DNA of 59,805 bases. Origin: Acanthaster planci. Its lineage: Eukaryota; Echinodermata; Asteroidea; Valvatida; Acanthasteridae. Position numbers and translations under genes: made by a program. Every line of letters starts with the position of its first letter. Within the stretch, counting starts at the first letter, position 1. Positions 35,453 to 49,026 of the stretch are shown piece by piece. Under the pieces are notes generated by a model. That model worked only from the letters and a program-made list of their open reading frames with translations, made no database searches and was not told where the DNA came from. The stretch lies in NCBI RefSeq assembly GCF_001949145.1, contig NW_019091380.1, positions 1,091,064 through 1,150,868 on the forward strand. Direction: 5' to 3'.

Positions 35453-38169
35453 CAAATAACTGTCAATTTCATTTCAAAACAAGCCCTCTTTGTTAGCAGA
35501 AACGTCAGTTACTCTACAACTCTTGGTTGCCGAACAAGCTTCATTGCCAGTCTCAGAGGGTCACAAAAAGTGAAGCCTGTATTTTCAAGAACAGAACACT
35601 CGGCAGCGTTATACCGAATCCCATAAAGATTCTTTCTCAGAACCACACAGCTGAACAGATGTCCCACTCACAAATCACACAAATCCGAATGAGGTCCTCA
35701 CCTGCTTTTTTGCGGGGGAGACACGGGCGAGCACGTGAAAATCGTACTCCGTGCCATTTCTCTTGGGCGCGCACGGTCAGCTGCTTTTCAATCAAAACCC
35801 CCAAAACAATAATTGACCTTCTGCCAAGCTCAAAAACGGCGTCTGGGAACGTATTCCAAACCACATGTATCAAAATATTTCCGCTCCAGTCCAGAGACAC
35901 CCGACCCGCGTCCGTTTGTTCCAACAACGATCTTTATCGAAAATTGCAGGTATGTCCAACGCTACGAGTCGCGTAATGTGAAACAGATGGGGATGTTGAA
36001 ACCATTCAACTCAAAACGGGCAAGATCACTTTGCACGCAAACTTAACGAACTAAATCAAGTGAGCGCCAACTAAAGGGAGAACTGGTGTACTTTTTGTAC
36101 ATGTACATGTATGTACCGGTCTGAACGTCTGAAAAGTAATGCAACTTTCCCCTCCCTCATTATTCTGTTCGTTCAACGGCTTGCGTATGAAGTGAAACCG
36201 TTAATAAGCAAAGGTTATTCACCCTTTACATCCCGTCCTTCGCTGTCTTCGGTGTACAAGAGATTGTCGACTAGGTTATTCATTCGTACATTGTAAAAAA
36301 GTAATGATCTCCTGTATTGCAACGTTACGGTGAAGGAGCAAATATTGAACCGTTACAATTAACAGGATTCACAACTTGAAAATAATGTACATTGTAATTG
36401 TAATTCCTTCACCAACCAACAATATTTTCAATGTGAGAGCCAAAATCTTGAACACCTGCTCAAACAGTTGCCCTGCCTTCACGAACATTAAGGCTATCAC
36501 AAAAAAGTCAAACGCTGGGTTTTATTTTTGGCCTTTCTTCGTTTTGGCATTAGGTGGAGCAATTTCAGATAAGCTCGTTTCTATTTGACATCTGATTGAG
36601 CTTTCCTTCCCATTAGGATGTTCGGATTATGATTTCTGTCCGTCCACAGCCAACCTTTCATCCTTGTTGAGTTACTAGCATACTACCCGCCTGACTGTAC
36701 AGACTGACCCCAAAGGCAAACTTTCCTATAAACATCAATGACATCTCTTTCGATGTATTCGCGTTATGACCCCCTTAAGACCTGAGACTCGGGTGCGCAT
36801 GGAAATTGACTACCCCGATACTCGATGCCTGATGTCAGAAAACTTACTCGACCAGTTACTCAAAGACCACTTCATAAATTACTCAGACGATGGCATAGAA
36901 AGATTTTAAAAGGTTTTGTGGGGAGGCGCTTACACTAAACACCTGGCTACATTATTACGCCAATACAAATTTCACATTCATTTTATTTCAACGAGCAAGA
37001 GATGATGCTGCTTGCTGCGTGTTCTGGCTGAATTCAGAGTTGGTGTGGAGATTCTCGGACCACCCTTCGTCATCAACAATATTGACATACGAACAGCAGT
37101 AAAGGTTGTTGAGGAACTCTGTATATAGAAAGATGAATTTGATCATTCAAATGACGTTTGTACCCCCGTTCTCGCTTTTTCTTTGGGGGGGGGTGTCAAG
37201 GTACCCCAGTAGGCTTGTAGGTTACCCAGGCCTTCTTATACCCGTATGCAGCTGTATATCATTTGAAAACAAAGAGGAATCTTTCGGACTTCTCACGTAA
37301 GCGGTGCTATCAGCAGTTCACAATGAGTTGGGTGTGGTAAGCAACATCTAAACGGCTTCGAGCCAATGGCGCAAACCAGGGGAATTACACAAAACCTCAC
37401 ACAAGAAGTTACCATATCACGGCTTCATTCATTGACGCCTCAGCACTTTTATGCTCCTAGGACATTTGCGCGGGGCTCGATAATGTTCACTGGTAAACTT
37501 AGTGCAGATAATTCAATGTTATCAGGGCAGACGGATTTGATATCTGCACTTGGCCCATGGACTCTAATTCGATAATCAAGATATTCCGCTTGTGTGATGT
37601 AATATGACAGCAGCTGCAACAGCTCGGGTGCCTGTCCACCACTGGCTTCCTTGTACCTCAGTCAGGTGTCTTCCTCCATGGGTGTATTTAGATGTCTTGG
37701 CACCTGTTTAATAGACAGTGCCGCGTGAGATTCCAATCAAGCGCGTTCTGTACTTCACTTTGCCATCAGCTTGCCACCGTAGTTCAGCCGCAGTTTACCC
37801 GCAAATTCTCTCGACAAAATCACTGATGCAGAAACATCCACTGTGCCGGGAGCACTTGTGGTGCTAATTTATACCAAATCCATTAATCCATGCCAGGTCT
37901 GTCCCTCATAGCAAATTAGATTCCCTATTACAGTAAATTTAGTGATTGTAAGTGCCCATTAGCCTCTCCCATGCAATCAGAGCGTTTCAGAAGACTTCCT
38001 GGTACTCTAGAAATGATACGTAGACTGATAGCCTAATTACGACTAAGGAACTAGGGTACCGACTTGGACAGTACAGGGGCTAGGAGATAATAGGTTTTTA
38101 AGCCATAATGCGTACAGTGATAGTGTTAGTTACCATCATTCAACACGTTCATCTGGATCCTAGGCTTAC

Positions 38170-38262
38170 CTTTAGCACATGTTCGACCCCGGTACCCCGG
38201 CTCGCACTGGCACTGGTTGTTGCCGATACAGGTTCCATGCACACACGGCCTCTCACAGATAG
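38170..38262 (-). CDS. NPNT/EGFL6: NPNT/EGFL6-like gene, EGF1 exon
   Basis: The first EGF module is the short type without calcium ligands: PICERPCVHGTCIGNNQCQC, then EPGYRGRTCAK, with six cysteines. It corresponds to the PxCKHGxCxGPNKCxCxPGYxGKTC module that opens the EGF array of vertebrate NPNT and EGFL6. The exon is 93 bases, acceptor CCCCCTTACAG, donor AAAG|GTAAGC, phase 1 at both ends. The split codon C|CT gives the Pro that follows GRCQ of the preceding exon, and G|AC gives the Asp that starts EGF2. The frame is too short to appear as a long open reading frame and was found from the cysteine spacing. Confidence 0.94.
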
Positions 38263-38326
38263 CTGTAAGGGGGAAAAGAGAGGAAGAGTGACGGTGCATC
38301 TCGAGAGAATCATTCTTGTTTCAAAA

Positions 38327-38460
38327 GTTGTTAATTTGTCGCGGTTGCAGTCATTAGGAGTAAACGTAACGTAAGTAACGGTCAAGAGACGACGTTGTTA
38401 ATTTGTCGCGGTTGCAGTCATTAGGAGTAAACGTAACGTAAGTAACGTTCAAGAGACGAC
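38327..38460. repeat. tandem duplication, 67 bp unit, two copies
   Basis: Copies 38327-38393 and 38394-38460 differ by a single G/T substitution. Each begins GTTGTTAATTTGTCGCGGTT. The block sits 64 bases from the EGF1 exon, on its intronic 3-prime-splice-site side, so it may alter spacing to the branch point of that exon. Confidence 0.96.
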
Positions 38461-41400
38461 GCTACACCTTCGTCAAAGAAATGAGATCCTGCAGACTGAG
38501 TGACCATTTCATGCTGAACCCTAACTCCCAAATGTGCAAAACCATTTTAAAATTGGAGAACTCTTGACTGTTAACGAGTAATAGTGCGTTTTTCCTGGGG
38601 ATTGATCTTTAAACATCCAATACAAAATTGTCTGTGACCGGTCTGCTGGTGTTGATCAGTGATGGATAGAAATCTCAACAACACTCATTTATGATTTAGA
38701 CGCATCAATTTGGAAGCACCACCGGGTAATTCTACCTGAAGACCACGTAATGAAGGCACGGGCATCACTCGTCACGGGGGTGCCACTACGGTCACTGAGA
38801 AATAGAGCCCAGATTCAAAGCTGGAGTTTTGATGGTGCAAGCGGGAAATTTCAATTGAACTATTGATGGAGGACCTTGTGTTTTGACCGATTTCGATCAA
38901 TCGTCTATTTGAAGCATTGCGAATCCTCCTTATTTGAGTTCCAGCATGACAATCACCGTCTGGGAAAAAAAAGTAGGCCGCATCCTGCTTAACTTCAGCC
39001 AATAAGCAAGGGGGCTTACGGTACCGGAGAACTGCTTGACACACTGTCCGCAGAGAGCGCGCTTGATATAAAACACAATCACAATAGTTCAGAGCAGACA
39101 AGAAGCCCTGGAGGAATATTCTATGACTTGGTCCTATCATAATTTGATAGACTGTTCAAAAACAATTTCTAGGAAATACACGCTGAAACTGTTAAACAAA
39201 AGAAAAAGCGCAATATTTGAGTCATCCCGTGTTAAGTTGCCAAGGCGACGTGGGGTTACTGGCTGTAGAGAGTTGCAAAGCATGGCCCACTTCAGGAAAG
39301 GCTAGCCAATTTCCTTGTGACCTTTGGCGGAATCTTAATTCAACACTAATTTCAAAATGCTAATGGTCAACCCAAGGCATGCAAATGTTGCAAAACTTGG
39401 CCACACAATTTCCCATTTGGGTACTGACGTTATACCAAATTCCTATGGCAATTGCCGCCAAATCCAGTGTCTCTGCAACGAGAACAGAAGGGAATTTGTT
39501 GAAATGAGAAGACAAGGTCAAGTCAAAGTCCTGCGGTATTAAGGTATTATTTGAAACGGAAAATTGTACTGTTGCAGAAATGCGCGCTTTACAGCGGACA
39601 CAAAAATCAAACTGACCGATCGCAAACCAGGCATGGCAGGCGTTACGCTCCTACCAATTATCGCCGCAACGGTCGGACTTAACAGGGGCTTCGGACGGGT
39701 TTGACCCAAGGACCCTGTGGGTTCGTGGCCCACCTGGGAGGCTCGGCTAGCCCCTGCCTATATAATTTCAAGCATCACATGCGGTCCTGATCAAACCATT
39801 TCGTGGACACGCTTGCGTCGCGTACTTCAAAGGTAGGCCCAGACGTCACCGGCCTGGCTTTGAGTTCACCCATTGAGAGTGGACATCGTTCCGAAACTGA
39901 CCTTGCGATTAGGATGACCTTTCCATTTTTTCAATAAATTGATTGAGTACACATCAAGCTGAGATCAGCATTACACAAACCTGCTGGTGATGGACGGGCA
40001 AGACTGACGCCGGTGTTCATATCAAAATATGCCAATAATTGGGTTTTTTGACTTAATATATATTGAATTCAATGGTGAGACGCGTCGGTGTTAAATGCAA
40101 GCGCATTGAGGTAGGCGACAAGTCAAAATACACGCTATGAAAAAATGCAGGTAACAAGTTTGGGCACCGTTTTGTTAAATTACTTTCGGTGTTACAGGTA
40201 TACGCCCAAAACTTTGTGATGCCAGTAACAAAAAAGTAATGGCTTTGCTTTGATTGATGAAGTGAGTCATGATGTCAGCCACAAGAAGAAAAAATCTTGG
40301 CCTGTCGCCAACGAGCACTCAGTACTGATGAAACTCAGTGATGTTGAGCAGAGATGGCTCCTTGGCGCTCTGTCAGTCTACTATCCAAAGGGCTTGTTTG
40401 ATACCAACAAACTAAACAACACCAACAATTGAACAAACAGACAGATGCCCCTTCTTTTCAGCGTGCTCGCATGAGTAGGGGAAAAAACGAATTCATACCG
40501 TCGTTAGGTGGAGTTAAAATCTGCATCACTTCAAGTCTTATGGAAGGCGAAGCATGAACGAAATGGATAATGTTGTCTTTATTTCATGTTCAATAAAAAA
40601 TGGCCCGAACAAGGCAGAGAGTTTAAGTGACAGGGCGTTCACGATGTGGAGAAATGCAATCCCCATTAGCTAAACTCAGTGGGTTCCGTTCGAATATCCT
40701 GATGAATGTATTTGATTTAGCGCTTCTTGGCATTTCTACCATGCAGGATTTCCACATGCAATTGCGCAAACATTGATATGAGTCAACAGCGCAGGAGGGA
40801 AGGCTGCAACACCCCCACTAGTGCCTATACATTTGCCAGTCTGGTACCGAAAGAGGCAATTATATTTGGAAAAAACGGTGACTGTTTCAAGTATTCCTGT
40901 CGCCTGAATGGTTTGATTCAGTTTTAATGTCGGTAGGCTTGAAACGCAAACAAAAGAAAATCTGCTTAACGTCAGGCCACACAGGCGAAAATAAACAGAT
41001 TGGAGGTTGAACCTCGGAGTGAAATAAATAATATTGAACAGAAAATGTGAAGCGATTGATATCCGTAAAAGGACCCCCCAAAATCATATGCCATTTTGTA
41101 TTTCCAAAAGAAGACTATTTTCGGATTGATCGCAACCGAACAAAATCAAGTCGGCTGAAAAATATATATGTGGCATACAACAGCCGTCAATATCTCCAAA
41201 TATGGAGAGACTCTTTGACAAAACGCCCTAGACTATATGTGATGTGAGTGCACCGTGTTGAACAGGAAGGAACGCTTGGGGAACCAGTGCTGAGAGATAA
41301 CACGTCCGCGGATTCTTCGATTAGTCTTAACAGGTCATCTTCTTTAAGTCCCGGACATGCAAGCATGCTCGTTGACGAGTTGACCATGCACTCTAAGATT

Positions 41401-44400
41401 ACGAGTGAAAGATCATTCTTCTGGGGGACTGAGACCTTTATGGTCTGTATAAACGGTATTTGGTCATACACCCCAGTAGGATTTAATCCCGGGATGGAAA
41501 TGAGGATTTGAAACATCCCTTTTATCCTCCCTCGGGGAATTGGAGCTCGGCCTACAATTCTAGGGCGGGGGAAGGTGGGAAAATCTGGGCCATGGCGGTG
41601 TGGGAGTTGGACAAATGGTGTTGGGCGGCTGATTGTCAAGCAAACTTAGGAAGTTGTCGTGTCAGGAGGGAATCAGATGGCAGTATAGCAAATCTCTCGA
41701 TTCAGATGATATTTATTTGAAAGGGGAGCCAAGGCGTACCTGGAAAATTTCAGGGCTAGCTTGTTTTTAATCCAAAATGCGAAAAATAATGGAGCGGGAT
41801 TTGCCACGTAAATATTCTCATTGGTTGCTCGTCAATATGTTCTCTCCACTTGTAATAAGGTTGTATGTTTGTTACTTTCCTTTCGTTCAAAAGTTAAAAC
41901 GGATGCTTATTTTTCAAGCCAAATTAAGAGTACTGAGCGCTTGGGATGTAATTTCAATTTTAACAAAATGATGAGAGTGGTATTTCTTCAAAGTGTTCTA
42001 AAATAAAGGCAGAGTTTTAGTAAACCTTTCGTGCTTTGAGGAGCTATACCAACTTATTCCAACTTAGCAGAGAGAAGGAGACGTTGACATTAGTCCTCTC
42101 CAGCAAATCCGTCGGTCAGATTTTAAAGTTGCTCCCAAATCCGTGAGGCAAACGGTCATTTAGGCACAGTCATCATGGCTATTGTCCCCCGATGCCCCAT
42201 TATTCACATTTGTCTAGACAGACATCGGCCCCAAAGGTGACGAAGCCATCATTCTTAAGACAACAATCGTCACGGCGTCATATCGCCAGCCTCAGGTAGG
42301 CTGCAGGTGAGTGATGACAGACACGCGGCAGAGCGATGAGTAACTGCGGGCTGTGATGGCCTCCCCTGCCTCAGCTGTCGGGGGAACTGCTCGCGCTTTG
42401 AAAGAACAGGGCCACGTAATTGCATGTTCCTGTCATTAAACATTACATCTCCGCTGACCCCCTGGGAATGGATTTGTCAAGGCGCTTTTATGTACCTGTT
42501 TTCAACAAAAACTGTAAAGGATATGCCAAGGCATAGAAATCAACAGGAGAGTCACAGGTATGTTCCCCAATATATTGTTTCAGACCCCGTGGCTGTTGTC
42601 ATCAGTTATTGCCAGTTCCGGCCTGTGTCACTCTCAGTTCTTGAAAGCTAAAACGGCACAGGCGTCGAGGGACTTGTAGAGAGGCTCCATCACAGTGCAG
42701 TATCAATAATGCGAAAGCGACGACTTAGTCAAGTCTCAGATCACACTATGTACATGTATATGTAAACGTTTCCGGTAAAACACAAACAAGATAGGCAGTT
42801 GAACATGAGCAGAGTACTTGTAAATTACGGAGGCCTTCATTCACCACAAATTTTTCAGGTGAACAAAATTATCCGCCTCGATTAAGTTTCTCGTCAGTTT
42901 TATTCACGTCGCCTATAGGCGTGTACATAGGCATGGTTTGGTGGACTCACGCACACATCCCCCGAACCATGTGCCGTACTTATTGACAGAAGACCCGGTG
43001 CCTGCACTCGAAGGCAAATTCCACTGTTGGCCAGACTGCGCTCGCTCGCCACATTCTGAGCCGCCTTATACTGCCGTCATCGGCGACACCAATTCATGAA
43101 ATTGACGGGGGGACTTTGACCGTCCGGGTTTGTTCTCGCTCCAACTGATTATTATGACAGCACAGAGCTGTTTGCATATCCAGAAACATCCGAAATACGT
43201 TATTGTGTCCACATTAATAGGAGCAAGATAACCTATATCAAGTCTCACTTCTTTATGTTTAATCAGCCTTGGGGTAAAGCAATGATTTAATATACTATTG
43301 TATGTAATTCAAATGCATCTCTTAAAGTGCATTCACTTTAACACAGCATACATTTAAAGCTTTAAGTAACATTTTTTCAAAGGAACATGTATTCGTAACG
43401 CAAGATAATGCAGCCCCAAAATACAGTGTACGCTGAAATATTGACGGTTCATGCAGAGTGCCTCAAATCATTAGATTTCAACGCAGGCTGACGTGTAGAT
43501 TTATGATGTGCAGATCAATCTTGGTTGGACACTTCTTGTCGACGGCGGTTTTGTGAAACGCCCTCGAATGCCGCACCACTGCACCGGCACGTGACCACTT
43601 CATCACCCATATGACTCAAGATTGCGGCCTTCAAAATACCCCAAGAATGCGTGTGTCTTTGCACATCCCCACCCCACTCCCATCTGTCAGGCGCGGAGGC
43701 GATTGAAGAAGCAAAGAACGGGAGAAACGTCATTCAAACAACTATCGAATCAACACTGCAATATTAGTGCACAGCTGGCAGAAGTCCAAGTCCATTATTT
43801 CATTGATACTTGTATCCACAAAAAAAATTGAATGACACTGCATCATGAATCATGCACTAATTCCCACAGTCACAAACGATACGGGTCCATCATATTTCAC
43901 GTGGGATAGTCATCACAATCCAACTAGGGGATGCCGAATGAGCTCTTGTGAATAACAGCATGAGCAGAAGAATGTGACAGCATGGATGAACAAAAATTCG
44001 GAAGGATAACTCCATCACATGTTGCTGGTACTGAATACATTCCTTGGCGTCCTTCCCGGAGGAACGGCGGCCATTTTGAGCACAGCGTTTTGAATTGTGG
44101 GGGAAGTTCACGGAACTACCGAGATAAAATGTCACCGGTGTACGGCAGTGTGGTCGGGGGCGGTTGAGGTAGTGACACGTACGGTTCCGGCCGGCCGCGC
44201 AACCGTGCACCTAACTGCGAAGGTTATCTGCTGAGCCCATCATTGGGTTAGGAGGGTTCCTCGCTGAACATCCTTAGTTGCCTGCGCTAACGAAGCCAGC
44301 GATTTTCCATCACTCCACTGGGGGAAAAGGCGATCGCAGAGAATCAAGATAAGCGCGTTTGACCAAACTAAAATTAACCACCGCATACTATTTTAGTGCC

Positions 44401-45571
44401 TGTTTGGTATTTTTCAGAAAACAGGTTTTACTGGCCAGTAACTCAATAAAGCAAAACAGATGCGGAGGAGTAACGCAGGATGTTCCTTTAGTGCGTGTAA
44501 TGTGCCAGAGACATATTACTACTTTTGAGGCTTACCCTTAAAAAGTAGTAGCAATGACTGAAACTATACGCACTTGATTCTTTCTACCTCTCAGATATTT
44601 GGATTTGGATTTTTAATTATGACAAAAAAGGCCAGGCAGTCACCATGGAGGATGACGAAGGGGGAATAAAGTGAAGGGTTAAAAAAACAAAATAATTGAC
44701 TCGCTTTAAAAAAAAAACAGTATCTTTACACGGTTGTTTTCAACTGGACTAGGCCTGTCACTTTTTCTTTCAAATCTCGAGAATTAACGTGTGGTTCACG
44801 ACATACGGTTCTAGAAACAGTTTCAGCAAGCTTTCCCTATCACCTATGTTCTCTCCCATGCTCTTGTGCATCACTTAGTTGAGAGTTAGCGGTTGGGTTT
44901 CGAGGAAGGCGACTTCTTTCCGCAAAATACAAACAAATAAAGTTCATGGAGATAACCCGATAGCTAAATATTGATTAGACAACATTAAACCACTGTATTA
45001 TACGAAGCCAGCTGCTCAAAATCCGAAACAAATTCTGAAAAAAAAGTGATTAAAAAATAAACAGATTTGAAAGAAAATATGTTCACGGTCTTTCCCATTT
45101 TAAAACAACTTCTCCAGTTTATCCAAACAAACAAAATAAAGTGCCGTGTGTATTAAGACCCGATAAAAACATCGGTACATGTAGTGTTTTCAAGTTATTG
45201 CGAATCGAATATTTTGCTCGAAAATCATTTGTCCACAGTAGAACATGTGCGTTGATGGAGTACATGTACTGTACATGAACGTGCACACGTGCACACATAA
45301 ATCATGGCTGACTGGTCGACAGAGAGCCAAAACTAAGTAACAAAGAACAATTCGCAATAACTTAAACATAACATGGTAACGTTTTTCAAACACTCTTTCA
45401 GTTATCAAGATATGCAGCATGTGTGGAAAAATATAGAACAATTTGAGTTTACAAGTTTAAAATACCCCTTTTTTAACGTTTGGAAATGTGACGTACACAG
45501 ACATCTTTCATCCCATTTTCTTCCAAATGTCATTTATGATATAAAGAAACACATCACAAAATGATATCTGA

Positions 45572-45775
45572 AGCCTGATTATATTTCTGTGGTATAAATT
45601 CAGCAAACTTTTACACCATGCGGAAGATCTCTGCAGATGGATTTTGGTATAGTCGCCTGCTCGCTGGCGTCGCCGTTTAAACAAGCAACAGAAAGTGATC
45701 ACGACTTTGCCGAATTTTAGCGCATGCGTACAAACTAAGTGGAAGGGGTGAACATACATGATATATAATCAGGCT
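45572..45775. mobile_element. MITE-like element with 13 bp terminal inverted repeats (204 bp)
   Basis: AGCCTGATTATAT at 45572-45584 is exactly inverted at 45763-45775. The interior is non-coding. No target-site duplication was recognised and no second copy was seen in the window, so this rests on the terminal repeats alone. Confidence 0.6.
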
Positions 45776-47410
45776 GCTCCAAAATGTTGAATTCCTCTTA
45801 ATAAATCACGCTGGAATTTATCACGACCCACACAACCTTTACATACCCCCCCAAAAAAATAAAAACCCCACTTGTCGCACGCCGACAGGACAGCTTAATA
45901 CTATCGTTGAACCCGCTGCCCTACGAGATTGCCTTCGGTCGTGCCGAGGAGGTGAACTGTATTTCCACCGAGAGTGTCGTTGCAATCACAACTACAGAAG
46001 TCAACCGAAAAGCTGTCTCAATGGACAATACGCCGTGAAATGTACAATTTGACAAAACGTTGCTTCACCATGAAAGAACTTGCTGGAGATAAATAACTAA
46101 TAGGGAAATGAAATTCCTTTTTTTATGAAAGCCTTGCCCGAAGCATTTTGAGGTCAGTGGTATTTAACACCCCTTTCACTTTCTAAGTCAAAGAAAGTGG
46201 TATAAAAGCAGAAGGTGTTTAAAGCTTCTACTGAAACGTTTCTTTGGGACAAGGAGGCATTGGAACAAATGTCATAATATACCGGTAGTCACGTTGTGGC
46301 ACCAAAGTAATCAAGAAATCAGAGAAAAAGAAGACAATACCGGGGTTTACCCTCTACCTTTCACCCACAGCTCCAACACTTTGTGCGAATGGTTGTGCTG
46401 AAGGTCATGGGTAATGCCAAATCAACTGATATAATGGATTGTTGGCTTTGTCAATATTTGCCTTTCTGTCAAAAGAAATGGCAGTCTGGAGCATTGTGGC
46501 TGTGCAGGTAAGCACGCTGTGCAGAGGGATGGAGTGTTAAAGGTCCGGCTTCCGTTGAATTCCTGAATGAACCTTCCAAAGCAGGTTCCCAAACTTCATG
46601 AATCAATCATGAATTACCTCAAGTCTTGCTGAACAGGATTTCTGACTGGGTCAACCGGTCACCATGCAAAACCAGGTAGGTTTACTTGTAATCAATAGGG
46701 ATTCAAAGGTTCTAACTACATGTAAACACTCCATAAGCCAATGCTCTCAACTAAAGAAGCACTTTTGGAAGGCCCCCGATATGTAAATAAATCTGACAAG
46801 GGGCGCTGGTCTGAAGCACAATTACAGCTACGCAGTTATTAAATAAGCGGATCAGATTCAGATCCTGTCAGTTTCTTTGTTAATCTACATATGGATTAAA
46901 ATATCAGCCTCGACAAAACAGCGGTCAATGATTGAGATAAACTGGTGCAACACAGAGGAGAAAAATCATAATTAATTAACTCACAAACGAGTAAGGCTAT
47001 AAACCAGCACCAATAAATTGACGGGTGCGTCTAAGACGCCGATTACTGTTTAAGATACCGAGTGCCCAACATGCCCTGGAGAACTAAATCACATAGAATC
47101 GTAACAAAGTGTGGCAAATTTGCTAAATACGAATAGCACAAAATGACGTCATGAAACTGGAATGCCGTGAGTGTCGTCACCACCAAAATCCTTGGCTCCT
47201 CCGACGTTGTGTGTATTTAACCACCTATTCCCACCAGACGAACAGAATTCTCTACCGATAATTCATGACGAAGCGTGATTTCACTGAGGTGGGTCCTTGC
47301 TCTATGGGCATACCAAGCCCGTCTACCGTGTCTTTTCACGCCACCGTGACCAACAGTTTTGCTCAATCACAACGCAACATGTGCTTTACACATTAAAGCG
47401 CACCAAACAG

Positions 47411-47555
47411 CCCGGCTGGAGCCCACGCCTGTGGTCGTATCGAAGGCGCCTTCTGCAGCTACCGCCTCCGTCGAAATGACAACAACGACTCCCGTCACCT
47501 GTCCTCGCGCAAGGGGTACGGTCAGGGCTGCTTGTTGGACAAGTACGGCCGGTGA
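47411..47555 (+). CDS. unrecognised cysteine-containing terminal exon candidate
   Basis: A plus-strand segment follows an acceptor-like AAGCGCACCAAACAG and reads 47 codons to a TGA at 47553-47555. It includes ACGRIEGAFCSYRLRR and SSRKGYGQGCLLDKYGR. About three quarters of its codons end in G or C, more than in the other frames. It has three cysteines and is Arg/Asn-rich. If the GG|GTGA-type site at the end is used as a donor instead, it could be internal. No family is recognised, and upstream exons were not found with confidence. It is antisense to the backbone gene and lies in one of its introns. Confidence 0.38.
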
Positions 47556-48249
47556 AATTTATGGGCATTCCGCGGCATGAGGTCACTCAGGACACGACCA
47601 GTTGGCGTCATTATGCGGCTGTTTACATCCACAGAGGTCTTGCTCAAATGGTGACATCGGCATTCGTTTCCCTACTTCGGTAGATTATTCGTAATAGGAT
47701 CACCTCTTCCCCAGTATTGTCCAAATGTAATGTAATTCTTAAAACGACCACTGGCTTTATTATTCTGCATTACCTCCAGCAAGTGATCTTTAAAGTGCTC
47801 CCTAGGAGAAACGGTGCGACGGACAAACTGGTACCCCCTCTTCGATTACTTGGTACGCTGCTTTCAGTTTGCTTTCCACCAGCACCATCTTGGTCGTCAC
47901 ACTTTCACGTACGATAAACTGGCATGCAATTCAATCATTATTCTAGGTTCTAAGAATATAACCATGAAAAGGTTAACCCTCGAGACCAAAATAACGAAGT
48001 CGTCATATAAGCTTCAAAGTTCCTTTAACACATTTTTTTTGGATTTATCGGTTTAAAGGTACTGAAAAAGTCGATCCAAGATAAGAGCGTTGATTGCAAA
48101 ATGGCCACTTCTCCATTAAACTCTCAAGTTGTCATCACTTTTTGCTCAACCTTCGCCGACAATTTTCCCATCTTATATGCTGAGTCTTAACGTGTGACAA
48201 ATTTAGTTTTCTCTTTTGCAATATAGGCCTATTAAATTATTACATCAAC

Positions 48250-48813
48250 ATGAACATGAGGGGTCACTGTACTCACTTTTGGAGCCTATTCATGCGAGCA
48301 CAAACGAAGAAGTGGAGCGTTCATAATTCAGCTGGCACAGTTTTCACTTTTTCGAACGCCTGCACAGTTTCGAACACAGCTATCACGCTAAATCTGATCT
48401 GGTGCCAACAGCGGCGAGTCATACGACTTCTGTCGCGGCCTTTACGGGCCAAGCACGCGATTTCCAGGAGTCGTTCCCTAGAGAGATTTCTGACTGATCA
48501 ACCACAATGGGTAAAAAATAATACCCAGTGCAGTGCTAGGCTGACCAGACAAGCCATCCGAGGTCCGTTGTGGAAAGCTCCCCTATCTCCTCTGCAGTCT
48601 ACAGATTTTAGTTCCAGAGGTCCAGCGCCAAGCTCCAGAGTCAAGGTTATGGATCTACAAGGAGGTGCCGATTACTTGCAAAGTCAAAGTTGGAAACGAC
48701 TCTTCTCCGTTATTTTTCTGTCCAAACTCTTTGCATTGACCTTGCTTTTTCTCCTCTTGTCACAGGCCAAAATCTCAGTGACCATTGTTGTACACGCATC
48801 ACAGACACAGTGA
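48250..48813 (+). other. longest open frame in the window, probably chance
   Basis: 187 codons start at an ATG in ACATGAACATG and include a hydrophobic C-terminal stretch (VIFLSKLFALTLLFLLLS). About one frame this long is expected by chance in 60 kb of six-frame sequence. Composition is mixed and no domain is seen. Confidence 0.15.
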
Positions 48814-49026
48814 CGTTTATAATGCGCCGTAATCAACAGAGTGGACAATTTTAACAAATCATATCCGATCTTGATCATTTCAAGAATCTCTGTTATCAGA
48901 GAGAAAAGCTGACTTACATATTTATTTATATCCGTCCGTGAAGAAAACCAAGCTTAAAGGTTTCTTCAACACACCATCACAATTCTGAAAGTGTCTGAAA
49001 ATGTATACTTGGTAAGGGTGACTTAC

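Larger units (their letters stand above)
19216..38169 (-). other. intron between EGF1 and EGF2 (19 kb) hosting a putative nested gene
   Basis: This is the largest intron of the backbone gene. It contains a MITE copy (20156-20340), a hairpin at 22287-22318, a coding-like segment at 23246-23413, the putative nested same-strand gene (24694-29721) with its X-box, an inverted repeat (34981-35129) and a foldback at 35409-35452. From about 30.2 to 34.9 kb and from 35.5 to 38.1 kb only unsupported short frames are seen. Confidence 0.8.
38263..49026 (-). other. intron between the N-terminal exon and EGF1 (10.8 kb)
   Basis: The intron contains the 67 bp tandem duplication at 38327-38460, an inverted-repeat element at 45572-45775 and a GC-rich plus-strand coding-like segment at 47411-47555. 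A CpG-rich patch lies at about 44100-44230 without a convincing gene. The longest open frame of the window (plus strand, 48250-48813, 187 codons) lies here but is of chance length. Confidence 0.75.

Noticed and set aside
39660-39760. tRNA-like GGGTTTGACCC / GGGTTCG motifs
   Set aside because: No cloverleaf with matching acceptor, D and anticodon stems can be drawn.
41187-41639. 150-codon minus-strand frame, with an opposing 87-codon plus-strand frame
   Set aside because: Both strands are open over the same bases, no motif is recognised, and there is no clear splice structure.
44090-44230. CpG-rich patch with AAAATGGCCGCC as a promoter and first exon
   Set aside because: The motif departs from the YY1 consensus, the frame closes after 19 codons, and no downstream exon was found.
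48250-48813. 187-codon plus-strand frame as a membrane protein gene
   Set aside because: About one frame of this length is expected by chance in six frames of 60 kb; it has no domain, no supporting splice context, and mixed codon use.
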